Below the pieces are notes generated by a model. It was not told the origin of the DNA. It searched no databases and was given only the letters and a program-made list of their open reading frames with translations. The position numbers were made by a program, and so were the translations under genes. Of a stretch of 64,000 nt of DNA, positions 34,977-45,855 are shown in pieces; positions within the stretch are counted from its first letter, which is position 1, and each line of letters begins with the position of its first letter. The stretch is from Pestalotiopsis fici W106-1. Taxonomy: Eukaryota > Ascomycota > Sordariomycetes > Amphisphaeriales > Sporocadaceae. The stretch lies in assembly GCF_000516985.1 (NCBI RefSeq), contig NW_006917092.1, positions 822,619 to 886,618 of the forward strand. The letters run 5' to 3'.

Positions 34977-35435
34977 CTACTCAATAGCTTCTTCTTCTTC
35001 TTGGAGGTCTTCGTCTTCTTGTATGGAGTTTGCATGCTGATCCCGCACAAAATGTGTATTGGCTTGAGCTGCTGCTTGAAGGTAGTTTCCAGGCAGTTGA
35101 GGTTCTGAATAGCCTCCGGGTAGTTCATAGGCTCGAGTTTGGTCGGAACCTCTCGCTTGGCCAGGGGCTTCAGTCTGTCCAGTGAGTTCAACAGTGTTCT
35201 TCGAATGCAGCTGCTGTAGTGAACCTAGCTGGACACGTTGACGGCACGCACGACACTTCCGGGATGTTCTTCGGGCAAATTCTTCTTTTGCATCTTCACC
35301 TGGGGATTGTGGGCACGGTTTCCTACCGGCCTTCTTAGCTGCAGTGCACTTATATATCACCTTATATTTGTTGCCCATTAGATTGCCGCAGGAAGGATTG
35401 CCACAAAGGTGTTGGCGTTGGCGGTAACGGCACAT
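34977..35435 (-). CDS. Small cysteine-rich protein, family copy D (extended)
   Basis: A 152-residue protein from the ATG at 35435 (MCRYRQRQHLCGNPSCG). The same frame is open upstream to an ATG at 35516, but copies A-C all start at this Met-Cys and a CAG-ACC acceptor-like site precedes it here too (TTCAGACCTAACGCAGCA). Cys pattern: M-C-x8-C, then a C-x(n)-C pair in YKCTAAKKAGRKPC, then CRAC. After the cysteine region it has a unique tail of about 85 residues rich in Gln/Glu that ends acidic (LQEEEEAIE). No signal peptide. It is remote from copies A-C yet shares with copy B a 145-bp upstream repeat. Function unknown. Confidence 0.62.
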   Translation of the reverse strand: MCRYRQRQHLCGNPSCGNLMGNKYKVIYKCTAAKKAGRKPCPQSPGEDAKEEFARRTSRKCRACRQRVQLGSLQQLHSKNTVELTGQTEAPGQARGSDQTRAYELPGGYSEPQLPGNYLQAAAQANTHFVRDQHANSIQEDEDLQEEEEAIE

Positions 35436-36867
35436 TGCTGCGTTAGGTCTGAATTTCTTGTAATTGGTCGAAGTCCGCTGCCAGAGGAAGTATTGGTCTT
35501 GATACTTGTCTGACATTCAAGGGGGGGTTTGACGATAGTGCCCCTGGATGCAATAATGGCTTTCTCGTATCGGGTGCTCTATGTCGGGGTATTCTGTAAT
35601 GGAATCAAAAATTTTAAGATTTTGAATAATCGGTTGGCAAGCAATCCAGTAATTATAACGTTACTTGCGTTTTGATCGAGACGGGATGGTTGTAGAGGGC
35701 AAAGGTTCTCCGGAGCTTGGACGTTTGCGGATGACCTACACGTGCTAATTGAGAATCTTCAAGGCAAGCGCAATTACCAATGACAACATTGAAGCTTCCT
35801 CGTTGGATCTTGTCAAAAAGATTGATGGTTGAGAATCAGCGAGTCAACAAGAGCGTCAATGTCGTTGGTTCCCAGACTATTGATAAAGTCACGCTGATCA
35901 CGCTTGGCCTAATTGTATCCAGAGATTCCAGTTCCTGGTGATCATGTACACCCATATATAATCTAGAGTTCTTTGGAAATTACTTGGAGCTTGGTTCATC
36001 CTGTTTGCACTGATATTCTGGCTAGTTGATGGTGGATCTCGGGGTTATAGTGTAGCCAAGATGGTATTTGTGTTTGGTATCGCCAGCCTGAAATCAATAC
36101 GATCAGCCAAAAATGCTAACTTGACTTCATCCTTACTTTTGGTAATCTTCAGGATCGTTCTACTTTTGTGACATGGCAACTGCAACTTTTGACCGGGTAC
36201 AGTTCTTTCCAGCCCAGAAAACCGCACAAAGCGTACCTACCTAGTATGGAAGGGATCGCATGCCACTCTCGTACTTGCAGTAGTTGATCGGACCAGTATC
36301 CAAAATAGAATTTCCATTAAAAGATGGTCTACATCTACGAAAAGAGTGTGCGAACAAACAGACTTAGCAAGCCTTCCCGTTGTGCCACTCAAAGGGTGCC
36401 ACACAACACGGCAACGCTGTGGCGCACCAACAGGAAAATCTTTGGAACGGGCCAAGACTACTGCATCCAGTGACTCAAAGGAAGTGGCAATGCATTTGAA
36501 ATTTGTCACATTTCGTGAATGCATCCTGACACATAAAAACGCATTGAAACAGGTAGAAAGGCTGCGAACATTTCAATGTAACGACGTGAACATGATGGAT
36601 TCAAATTGCGGATAAACTTTGGGGTCTAGTTTGTATCTCTTTATGATCACCACTGTCGATAAGTGCCACTATTCACGAGACGTCTCGCAGAACTTAAGAA
36701 ACACAATCGAGGCACCAGATCACAGTAGCAGCAAGGTTCTCACAAGATCTAGTGTTAGGGCATAAAGCTAAGATTTGCTTTAGAGGTTCCGTGCATCACC
36801 CCTCGTAGCAATTGTATTCAGGTATGTACAGCGTGTTAGTCTCGACTACATCCAGAAAGTATTCCCA
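35436..36867. other. Intergenic region with copy D upstream sequence
   Basis: 1.4 kb with no supported gene. Contains the promoter of copy D, the second copy of the 145-bp dispersed repeat (36286-36430) and the 3' flank of esterase 2. Confidence 0.5.
36286..36430. repeat. 145-bp dispersed repeat, copy 2
   Basis: Matches 11718-11862. It keeps the inverted repeats GTTGTGCCAC / GTGCCACACAAC and GGTGCCACA / TGTGGCGCACC, so the folding potential is preserved or even better than in copy 1. Confidence 0.75.
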
Positions 36868-38702
36868 CTACAGACGCCAGTTGTCGTTCACAAATTCGAT
36901 TTCGCGTCGGCGAAAGTCATCCTGCTCTGGGTAGAGCCGGCTAGTCACATTGACGTCAAATACGACGTTGCGCGGGCTGTCTACTGTATAGAGAGGCCAT
37001 TTGGAGCACGAGGAGTCTGCAATTTCAAAAAACAAATTAGCAATATTCTAAACAAGAGGCACATGTCTTGAGATGGAACTTACGAGAGCTGTAGTTCTTG
37101 TAGGTATTTGGGTCACCGCTCGTGATGAATGCAACCCACATGCCACTCATAATGTCCGCGAGCTCAAAGAACTCTGGGCCCTTGCCGCCAAAAGGGTTGA
37201 GCAAGCCTCCGGGCTGATTATAGCCGTCCCCCTTGGTGTTGTGAAAAACGAACCCAACCTCCTTGAAGTGGTTCGATCCCTGCTGGGCCAGGTTGCCGTT
37301 GACCAGCACATTGAAGCGGTACGAGTACACAGTCGTGCCCGCACGAGCATACGCCTCGGCCATCATGCGTCTTCCGGCGTGGAAGATGAGGTCGCCGTAA
37401 AAGGCAACCATGCGCTTCCACTGAAGACCCCACGGGTAGGCCTCGGGGCGGCCTTTGAGAGTTGCAGGTAGACCTTGGTCGGGAATGTCGGGATAGACCT
37501 CGGCCGTGGCGTTTGCCGTCGCATTGTCAGCCCCCGTACTAATGACAAAGTTGATGAATTGTTCTGTCGTGTTAATGCCTTGTGTTGCAAAAGAGGCTCC
37601 CTCGTCGGTATTGATGCCCATCAGCACGGGGACTTTGATGAAGCGGCCCTCGCGCAGTGACGTGTACCCTTGCTCGAGTATAATGTCTCCATCAATGTGA
37701 GCACCAATTCCGGGCGTGCTGATAGGAAAGGTAGTCGAGTTGAAGACGTCGTTGAGCGTCTCCCAGGGAAGGCCTCTCAGGCAATCGAGCACATCTGCCG
37801 TCCCATTGCACCCCACAGTGTCAACTACGGCGTCAAAGTAAGGTTGCCACTGCGTAGCGTTGGTGAGATCGACTGCGGCGGCCGAACCGCTCTCCAGAAT
37901 GGCCTGGTGGAACAAGCCGTCGTCCCGTCCGCCGTAGGCCATGAGATGGTAACCGACGGAAAAGGCACCAGCAGACTCGCCCCAGACTGTCACTTGTGAT
38001 GGATCGCCGCCAAATGCATGGATGTTGTCTTGTACCCATTGCAGTGCCAGTCTCTGATCTCGCAGTCCAAGGTTGCCGGCACCGATCGCGGACAGCTCTT
38101 CGCTAAACAGCCATCCCCAGTTGGAGAGCCGGTACTGTATGCTCACCGCTATCATTGGCGTATTTGACTGTACAGACTGCTCCACGATAAAGGACAAGTT
38201 GTAGCGGGGATCAACGCCACCGCCATTCTTGAAAGACTTTTGTTCCAAATCAGCGCTCCATCTCTCGACTATCAGCAAGTGATCAACTTACTCCTCCATG
38301 GATCCACACCGCGACCGGCAAGTCATCCCCTTCATCATAACCCTCGGGTCGCACAACATTGAGCGTGAGGCAGTCTTCACTGATGTAGTTGCCCAAGATC
38401 CACTGATCGAATCCATATCCGATACACTCGGGTCCATATGCTGTCGCGTTTCGCGGCTCCTCCCAGGTCGAGTTGAGAGACTGCGGGGCGACATAACGAA
38501 GAGCACCAACCGGGGGTTGAGCAAATGGTAAGCCGAGAAAAAAGTCCTGGTTATACTCGGGGCTGTGACGACCAATGTACGTGCCGTTGGCCAGACTCAC
38601 AGTCGGGACGTCAGTGTCACGGGAGGCGAGTGGTCCTTGCGAGGCATGACAACCGGTGAGCCAGGAGGCGAGGGCCAGAGTCTGTATACTCACACGCATC
38701 AT
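36868..38702 (-). CDS. Secreted type-B carboxylesterase/lipase, intact
   Basis: Exons 38292-38702, 37084-38236 and 36868-37016; 570 residues, typical for the family. A signal peptide ([20 protein letters not shown]) predicts secretion; an ATG 30 bp upstream is an alternative start. Motifs: [25 protein letters not shown], oxyanion-hole WIHGG at the first splice junction, nucleophile elbow [14 protein letters not shown], acidic block NTDEGASF, and catalytic His in [12 protein letters not shown]. All three catalytic residues are therefore present. It hydrolyses carboxylic esters; the exact substrate is unknown. It is the intact paralogue of the decayed gene at 32295-34301 and points towards it, with Cys-rich copy D between them. 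Confidence 0.93.
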
Positions 38703-39513
38703 GACGGCTCGGTTGTATGTACCCGTGAGCAAAGTGCCATTGTCGGGAACAACCAGGAGGGGTCCATGATGGCCTTATAAGTATCACGCTCGGATATAAA
38801 CATTTCACCGCATGCCGTACATGTCGCAATCGCGTCATCAAAACTACGCCCACATTGGTTGGGGTAAGTCCCCAGTCCGGGGTACATACGTGGGTTCGTG
38901 CGAAGCGATTCCCAGCAACGCGTTTACGCTTATCCTTGCTAGCTTCTGGGGTAGGTTGCAATTTTGTGCCTTCTCCGAATATTTCCCCGGTCTATCTCCA
39001 CCCAGACTGGAATCGTTCATCCGATAATGTCGCCATGTCAATAGTCTTGTTGCAGGGGTCGAGTTCAGTCTCTATGAAAGTGCGGCGTTATCCGCATGTG
39101 GGTATCGCTGCATCGCATGGAATGTCGTGCTGTGAGTTTTGAGTCGTGACTAGGATAATAATTGTAACTTGTCGCGATCAAGTTGAAATTTTCAAATTTG
39201 AGAAGGCAGAAAGACAAACACATGCGCCAAGGCAATAGTCTACTAGAGAAGGGCAAAGAGTTCTATAGCAAGTCTCAACTAATCCAACTCAGCTACAGAT
39301 GGAGTTGGCGGGCGGAAAAGCTATGTAATACACCTACAAAATGTGTGTCACCTACACCGGCGTCAAGTGTCTCGGGATAGATTTCGACGAACAATGCTTT
39401 TTACTCGCTCAAATGTCATTACTTGAGCGCAATGGCCCAATTTTGTGACTCCTCTCAGGGGGCATGCTTTGTAGCCCTGAAATGTGTTCAAGCGCAGGCA
39501 CAGTGGATTTCCA
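38703..39513. other. Intergenic region upstream of esterase 2
   Basis: Promoter side of esterase 2 and 3' flank of the coiled-coil gene. No supported gene. Confidence 0.5.
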
Positions 39514-40390
39514 TCATCTTTCTCCACGAAGCAGACTGCTCGGCTCGTAAGGTGTCTTCTGTTCTGCTACGCCCTTGCATATTTGATCGGTCAGTTCATC
39601 AATTCTTTGCATCGCAGAAGCATGTGCGCTCTTCCATCCCTTTACCCGGCCTTCGTTCGTGTCGGACTGGCGTGCGAGATCGGCTTGGGCAGCCTTTGAC
39701 TTGTTCAGTTCGTTGGTAAGATACTCGAGATATTTCGTCTGATGCTCCACCATCTCTCCTTGATTCTTCAGCCGTTGGTTCTGGCGCGATCTCTCCCTCC
39801 GAAGGACGTGTCGCTCATTGCTTTCGACTAACGCCTTGCTTGCCACGGCACCGAGACGCCACTGGAACTCCTGCTTCTCCTTTTGCAACTTGAACTTGAG
39901 CTCGTCGACGTCATCCTCCATAGCGGCAATGACTTGTCTCTGGGAACAGTTAGCGTCCTTCGGTGGCAATGGTCGTCGTTAGGGTGGTACTACATACCTG
40001 TGTTTCGCCATCCTTCTGGAGTTGATGGATTTGGGCTTGGTGTTGCTGCAAATCCATTTCTTTGGACGTATCGAGCTGCTGGTGCTGTCGGATGAGGGTT
40101 TGAGTGCTAGCCTCGAGTTTTTGGTATCTGCATTCCATCATGTTAATGGTGTGGGTGAGCTTGTCCTTCTCCCTGCCCAGCTTGACCTCTGCGAGCTTTT
40201 GGTTGACCTTCTCCCTGCGCAGCTCTTGCGTCTCCTGTTGGAGCTTGGTGACTTGGTTGAGAAGCTTCTGGATTTCGTTCTCCTTCTTTTGCAATTCGCT
40301 CTCGTAATAGCCAGGACCGTAGAGATTAGGCAAGAGCTCTGCCCGCTTCAAGCGGAGGCGTGCTTCTGGGCCTAACGTCGTTTCTTCCAT
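39514..40390 (-). CDS. Coiled-coil protein 1, function unknown
   Basis: Two exons (39998-40390 and 39514-39939) with a 58-bp intron; 272 residues. Apart from about 30 N-terminal residues the protein is almost wholly predicted coiled coil, rich in Glu, Gln, Lys and Leu (for example ENEIQKLLNQVTKLQQETQ and QTKYLEYLTNELNKSKAA). No catalytic motif, signal peptide or membrane segment. It is followed on the same strand, further upstream, by a second coiled-coil gene (41535-42385), which suggests a related structural role or an old duplication. I do not recognise the family. Confidence 0.7.
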
Positions 40391-41534
40391 AATGTCGGTG
40401 GACTTGCGCGCATCGGCTCATGAGGTGAATGGGAGAAAGCCGCAAATCGCTGAATGGAAATTGTGCGCCAAGGCACCGATAGCAGTTGATGATTAGACGT
40501 TTGGAAAGTATGCAGGGACCTTGCAGGTAGAATTTAGGTCGTGGCTGCCCTGGCTGCCTGATCGCCGGTGGGTTCGTTTGCAGTAAACTGACTTCCAAAT
40601 CTAGGTTGGAAAGAGGAAGAAGAGAAGGTTTGGTCACAAGGCCTCGACCAGAAAGGTTTCGGCCAAAAAGCAAACGCCTCGGTGTTTTCAGTACTGGAAT
40701 GGAAACTCAATCGAGGTCAACGAATTGATTGTCTTGCTGATTACGTAGGCGCTTCGGTTATTTAGTGTTTTGATTGATTCATTTTGTAATCAATTACCTG
40801 CTAGAGCTTAACTTGAAAACTTAGAAATGCATCGATCTCGACTTGGATTTATTTGATTATCCCCTCTCCTCCAATCTCGCGTTTCATACGTGCCTCCCAT
40901 CCAAGTTGTGCAGGCAGCTGGAGAGCCACGGGACGCTGCAAATCATCTCGGAAACAAGCGTTTAGACTACTTTTGCTGAAAAAGAATGAAAACTTGGAGT
41001 TTTCGGTAAATCTATGAGACATACATGAGCCAGTTTGTTCGTCGTGTGGGAGGAAGATTCAAATGAAGAATCGCACTGGGAGCGAAAACTCTGCGCTGAC
41101 TTAACAGAGGCTGCATATCACGAGCAACGCGTCGACATGTATGTATCAATTCAGAGCAGGGCGGATCTCTAGACGAGTCTCTAGGTTAGATGCTTCCCCG
41201 TACCACATGACCTGTACACTTCTATGTGACCTCCATGTCCAGACACCCTGTGTCATGTCATGGAAACAGTCAACCTGTCCATTTTTACCTGATGTTAGGC
41301 TGTGTGGAAAGTGACAGTACTTGATCCGCTCGAAGTCGGCAACGCATAAAGATGAAAACATAGTGGCAGAGATGGAAATAATCATAGCAGAGAATTTGTG
41401 TCCTAGATTTGGTATCATTGATCTTACACAATTACTGCTTCTCCGACCTTATTCAACGAGAAGATGGTTTACAACGGGATTGTACAAAGCATCGCACAAA
41501 AATGGCGGTATACTCAAACGGCCAAAAGCCAAGC
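40391..41534. other. Intergenic region between the coiled-coil genes
   Basis: 1.1 kb without a supported gene. Holds the promoter of coiled-coil gene 1 and the 3' flank of gene 2. Confidence 0.5.
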
Positions 41535-42385
41535 TCAGTTAGATCCATTCTTGTTCTTGTCCTTCTTAGCACGACGCTGCTTCTTAGGAACGTGTATCGG
41601 GGCTCGGTGGTCGTCATCACCAGTAACGGCAGAAGCAGGCTTGGCTTGGGTGGCCTCTGCCCCCTCGCAAACGCCAAGAACTTCTCCGCGTGACATCGCC
41701 ATTAGGGTGGCAGCGCAGTCGAGCTGCTCGGCGAGTTCTTGAGTGCTGCAATCGGGATCCACGATCGTATCGTACCAGAGCTGATAATTGTCCGTGGCAG
41801 TCGTGGCAGTCGTTGCACTGGACTCTTCCTGGCCCTTGAATTTGTTCGTGCCAAAGGTGTGCGGCTGCGTGGTGTCCAGTACCTCTGTGATCTTGCTCCT
41901 AGTCTCCTTGACCTGGCGGAAAAACTGACCGCCGACAGTGCTTAGAGCACGGCGCAAATCATTGTTCTCGTCATTCAACTTTGCGACCTTCGTCTTCTGT
42001 TGGTCAATGACAGTTCGCAAGTTGGAAGACACAAGCTGTTCGGTAGCCAGCTCTCGATTCTTCTCCTTCAGCTCACGTTTATTGTCCTCTAGACCTTCTA
42101 TAAGAGACTTGATGCGGCGTTCATTCATGGCATGGATGAATCTACTCACTGTCAAGCTCAGATCGTTAGCAATGTAGATCTGCCCCGAGTTCCATGACTA
42201 TGCTATTCAACCAAAGTTTGCAAATGAAGCTTTCAAAGGAAGAAAACTTGACAATGCACAAACACTCCAGTCTTCTTGTTCCAGAACGCTTGTAGTGGAG
42301 GAACAAACAAGTGAATTTACTTACAGGTTTCTGGATCGGGGCCGCGCTCCTCATTGGGAGGCTGGGTAAATCGGTTTCCGCGCAT
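41535..42385 (-). CDS. Coiled-coil protein 2, function unknown
   Basis: Two exons, 42325-42385 and 41535-42148; 224 residues. The first exon (MRGNRFTQPPNEERGPDPET) is short; the 176-bp intron ends TTGACAG and the phase fits. Residues about 30-95 form a coiled coil (EGLEDNKRELKEKNRELATE). The middle is Thr/Ala-rich and the C-terminus strongly basic (KKQRRAKKDKNKNGSN), which may direct the protein to the nucleus or to nucleic acid. No known domain is recognised. Same strand as coiled-coil gene 1. Confidence 0.68.
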
Positions 42386-43336
42386 TGTTGCAGTCTGAAT
42401 TATCCTTGGTACAAATGAGATATTGGTTTGAACTCAAAGACGTGTGAGCCAGCAGAAACATGCAAATACTCGCTGTATTATGGCGCGTTCTGAGTGTGAT
42501 ACCGTTGTGATTTGCGAGGTTGTTGTGATTTGCAGTGTGTCTGCTTCTGTCACCGAAGAACAAACGAAAGAAGCCTTGAAGCTTTAACAAGAGTTCCGGT
42601 GGGCTTTCCAGCGCCGCGGGAAGTCACCCTAGTGAAAGAAAAGTGGGATGGCGCTCGTAGCCCACCGCTCAATAGCTTGTGTGCAGCTGGCTAGTGGTGA
42701 TAGCAAAATTGGTGTTGATGCCTGGCTCATGAATAAATGGCAACCACGCTAGGCCCACGGCTGAGTGCTGAGTGATGGAGAGATGCAGAGTTGAACAAAG
42801 TCGACTGCCTTGTGCATTTTGTCAAATTTACATTTGAAAAAGACTGGCGGCGGATTTAATCTTGAAGGCTTCGCCACTCACAAACAAAGACATGAAGTCT
42901 TTCACACCCGGATGGACTAAGAAATTTTAACTTGAGATAGAGTTCACATGCCTCCCTTCAACTCTAATGTTACTGATGGTTTGTCAGTGACTGAAGATCC
43001 ATACCAGTGTAAATACTGTTTATGCCTTCCAGATATCCAAGCCGTCAGGGATGGACTTATTTGATAAACAATATCTTGAAGTATTCAACTGCTACTTCGA
43101 TTCATCCCCTTATAATTTTATTCCAAGTTTTGCTTTGAGGAGCAAAAACAATTGGATTTGAAGCAACGAGAAGGTTTGTAAGAAGACGATGTAAAGTGAA
43201 TCTGAGAAGTGCAATATATCTAAATGTAAGAAAATCCAGTTTATTGACCAAAGCAGATCTAGCTTGCCAGTTTTTATTCTATGCAAGAAATCGCTGACTG
43301 CCGCCAACACCCTTTACTGCATCAACAATGAACAAA
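42386..43336. other. Intergenic region
   Basis: Promoter of coiled-coil gene 2 and 3' flank of the paraoxonase-like gene. Nothing else is supported. Confidence 0.5.
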
Positions 43337-44683
43337 TCAATCTCTCCAGACAAGTATTCCTTTTGCGTAAAGTCCTGTAATGATTCCTACTTTGCGGTCA
43401 GGGTCGTAATTGACCGAAGCACTAGTTGGGTACTCGGTGTCAATGTATAGGTGTCGCAAGCCACCGGCCTCGGTCCATTCGGATGCACCCGAGGCAGCCT
43501 GTCCGGTCGCGCAATACTCCTTCATCGTGCCATCTGCCTTGGCAAGCTCTGTCGCGTCGTTGCATATCCATCGGGACGCGGCATATTTGGTGAGACTTGG
43601 TAGGTGGGGGTGACCTGCCATCAGCAGCCGCCCGTCCGAAGTCAGAGATAGATTGTCAACGTGGTATGGCAGCTTGATTGCCGAGCTGTAAGTGAGGGCC
43701 GGAGCGGACCCGGATTGTTCGCCATCGACAATGCTGTAAAGGTTTACCTGAGCCTTGCTGCTAGAGGCAACCGCCACGGTTGTCTTATTCACCAATTCGA
43801 TGCCGTTGGCGAAAGGCACCCGCGCCACGACAGTCGCTTTGGTGGTATCGGGGTCAGAAATGTCCACATGCACGACTGTGCCCAAAGGCAGAGCTAGGTA
43901 TGTCTCCGCCTGCGTCAAGAAACGGCTCTGGGCCCAAGTGAAGTGGTGGTCGTTGGTCACGAAGAATTCGTTGCTGTTGCGGAGGGTAATGGCGTTGGGT
44001 CCGTGGATTAGCGGATGCGCAACCGAGCGAATGTGTGTTGCCTTCAACGCAGCTAAATCGAGCTTGAACAGATCAACCCTCGGGCCATCGTGACGGTGGT
44101 TGGCCACAAAAAGCGTGGAAGTGGGCTCGTCAAAAGCCACGCCAAGTGAATGATAATCATCACCCGGGGCATAGTCGATGACTTCAAGGCGCTTCAGAGA
44201 CTCGGAGTCTGGAGCTGCAGCATTTTTGTAGTCATACAGATAGAGCTCTCCTCTAGGAACCGGGCCAGGTACAAAGAACCCCTAGGTAGTGTCAATCAAA
44301 TGTCTAATGTATTTCGTCGATGGGGCGATTGCAATACAATGGCCGCATATTTTCTCTATGGAGGGCACTCACCATGACCGTGTTCCATCTCTCTCTACCA
44401 GCATCGCACGGTAGGATAGCGACGCCAGCACTTTCAATGATGATTGCATCCTCACAGCTCCTGATCTTGTCGGCAAATTTGATGTCTTGCTGTCCCAAAG
44501 CATTCACTTTGGATAGCCTGATGGGATTGTTCTTGTAGAATCCTACCAGGACTTGCGATCGGTCATAGAGAAACGGCGCCAACAATGCCAAGACGACAAT
44601 TGTCTACATGTCGGCTTTTAGCAAGAGGATTTGGGCACTTTGTTCAGGGATTGACTTACTAATGCCGTTCTATAGGGAGCCAT
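43337..44683 (-). CDS. Paraoxonase/arylesterase-like six-bladed beta-propeller protein
   Basis: Three exons (44660-44683, 44373-44603, 43337-44281); 399 residues. The N-terminus is a hydrophobic anchor or uncleaved signal (TIVVLALLAPFLY), as in paraoxonases. Family features in order: CEDAIII near residue 55, GELYLYDY, HSLGVAFDEPTSTLFVANH, GPNAITLRNSNEFFVTNDHH (the Asn-Asp calcium-site strand), PFANGIELV, and LPYHVDNLSLTSDGRLLMAGHP. Paraoxonases are calcium-dependent hydrolases of lactones, aryl esters and organophosphates. Fungal members are little studied, so the substrate is open, with a lactonase role the most reasonable guess. The very short 24-nt first exon is inferred from splice sites and phase. 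Confidence 0.86.
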
Positions 44684-45855
44684 GGTGCTATGATTCTGAC
44701 TTGCAACGGTTGGTGCGCCTAGTCTAGTCGTGTCCAGTTGTCTGGCACAAAGAGGTGATGACTCGCGATGAAGTTTCCCCTGAAATGCAATTTTGGGAAC
44801 TGCAAAACAAAATAAGGATTTGGGAAAAGACACCCGGCGATCACGGCTATCGGTTTTGATCTATCGTTTTCGACCTGATCTTCAAGTGCTGACTGACGTG
44901 CATTGACCCTTTGATAGTCTGATCTACCTCTGGGGAGGCAGGCCCTTTTTTATTCTTTGCAACTCAAAGGTGGGGCCAATTGTGCTTGCTGGCTGCTTTG
45001 ATTGATCGATTGATTGATTGATTGCCCATGTGAACACTATCCGCTTGCCGTTTTACGGACGACAACGATGATGAGAAGAACCAAAATGTCTGTTTGTATG
45101 TGCCTTTGGACGATGCATGCATGTGCAGCGCGACCGTTTATCTCTTTCCGCTTGGTGGGAGGGAGACGCCTAGGGGACACTGCATTTGACGCGTTCTCTC
45201 TCGTGTATGCAGCGCCCAGTGTGGCAGCAGGATTAGCAGGAGGCAGGTAGCGAGTCGGGGCCCCTTGGCAGCTAGCTTCCCTAAACGCAACCCAGCACTA
45301 CCATGGTACTCTGTACCTTACCTACCTACATTGACGTACGTACGTTGTGCTCAATACCCGCCACGATTGATGCCATCTCATCGGTTTTCCCTATTTGACA
45401 CCTGTGAGGATGAAGTCTCGCCTATACAGTCCTTCCAATGGCTGATGGCCTAGACCGACGTCGGCGCTGGTCGTGTTACATGGATAGGTATGGTATTGAA
45501 CCATGGCTGCCAAAATCGCAATTGGCCAATGGGCTCTACAGTGTGACAAAGGTAAGCAATGTCTCCCATCATGTCTCCATGGCTTGCAGAGGTATGCGCG
45601 AATATTCGATAGGTAGAGACGCCATGTTCCACGTTACATTGTACAATTAGGTTTGATTAATTGATTAATAGGTAGGTTCGAAGCTATATACACGCACCGA
45701 GTAATCCGAAACGCAGCGACTGAATGCCGAACCAACCCACCCTCCTGGAGATGCACCAAAAATGCAATGCAAGACTGGAACCCCCCACTGCATTACATTA
45801 TTAGCACGTGCCGAATCAGGGGGGTATCTGCCTGCCTGGCACCTGGACCTGGAGC
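44684..45855. other. Intergenic region with short ATTG microsatellite
   Basis: Promoter of the paraoxonase-like gene and 3' flank of the P450. Contains a short run of ATTG repeats at about 44998-45024. No gene is supported. Confidence 0.5.

Noticed and set aside
44998..45024. ATTG microsatellite
   Set aside because: Too short and ordinary to be notable.
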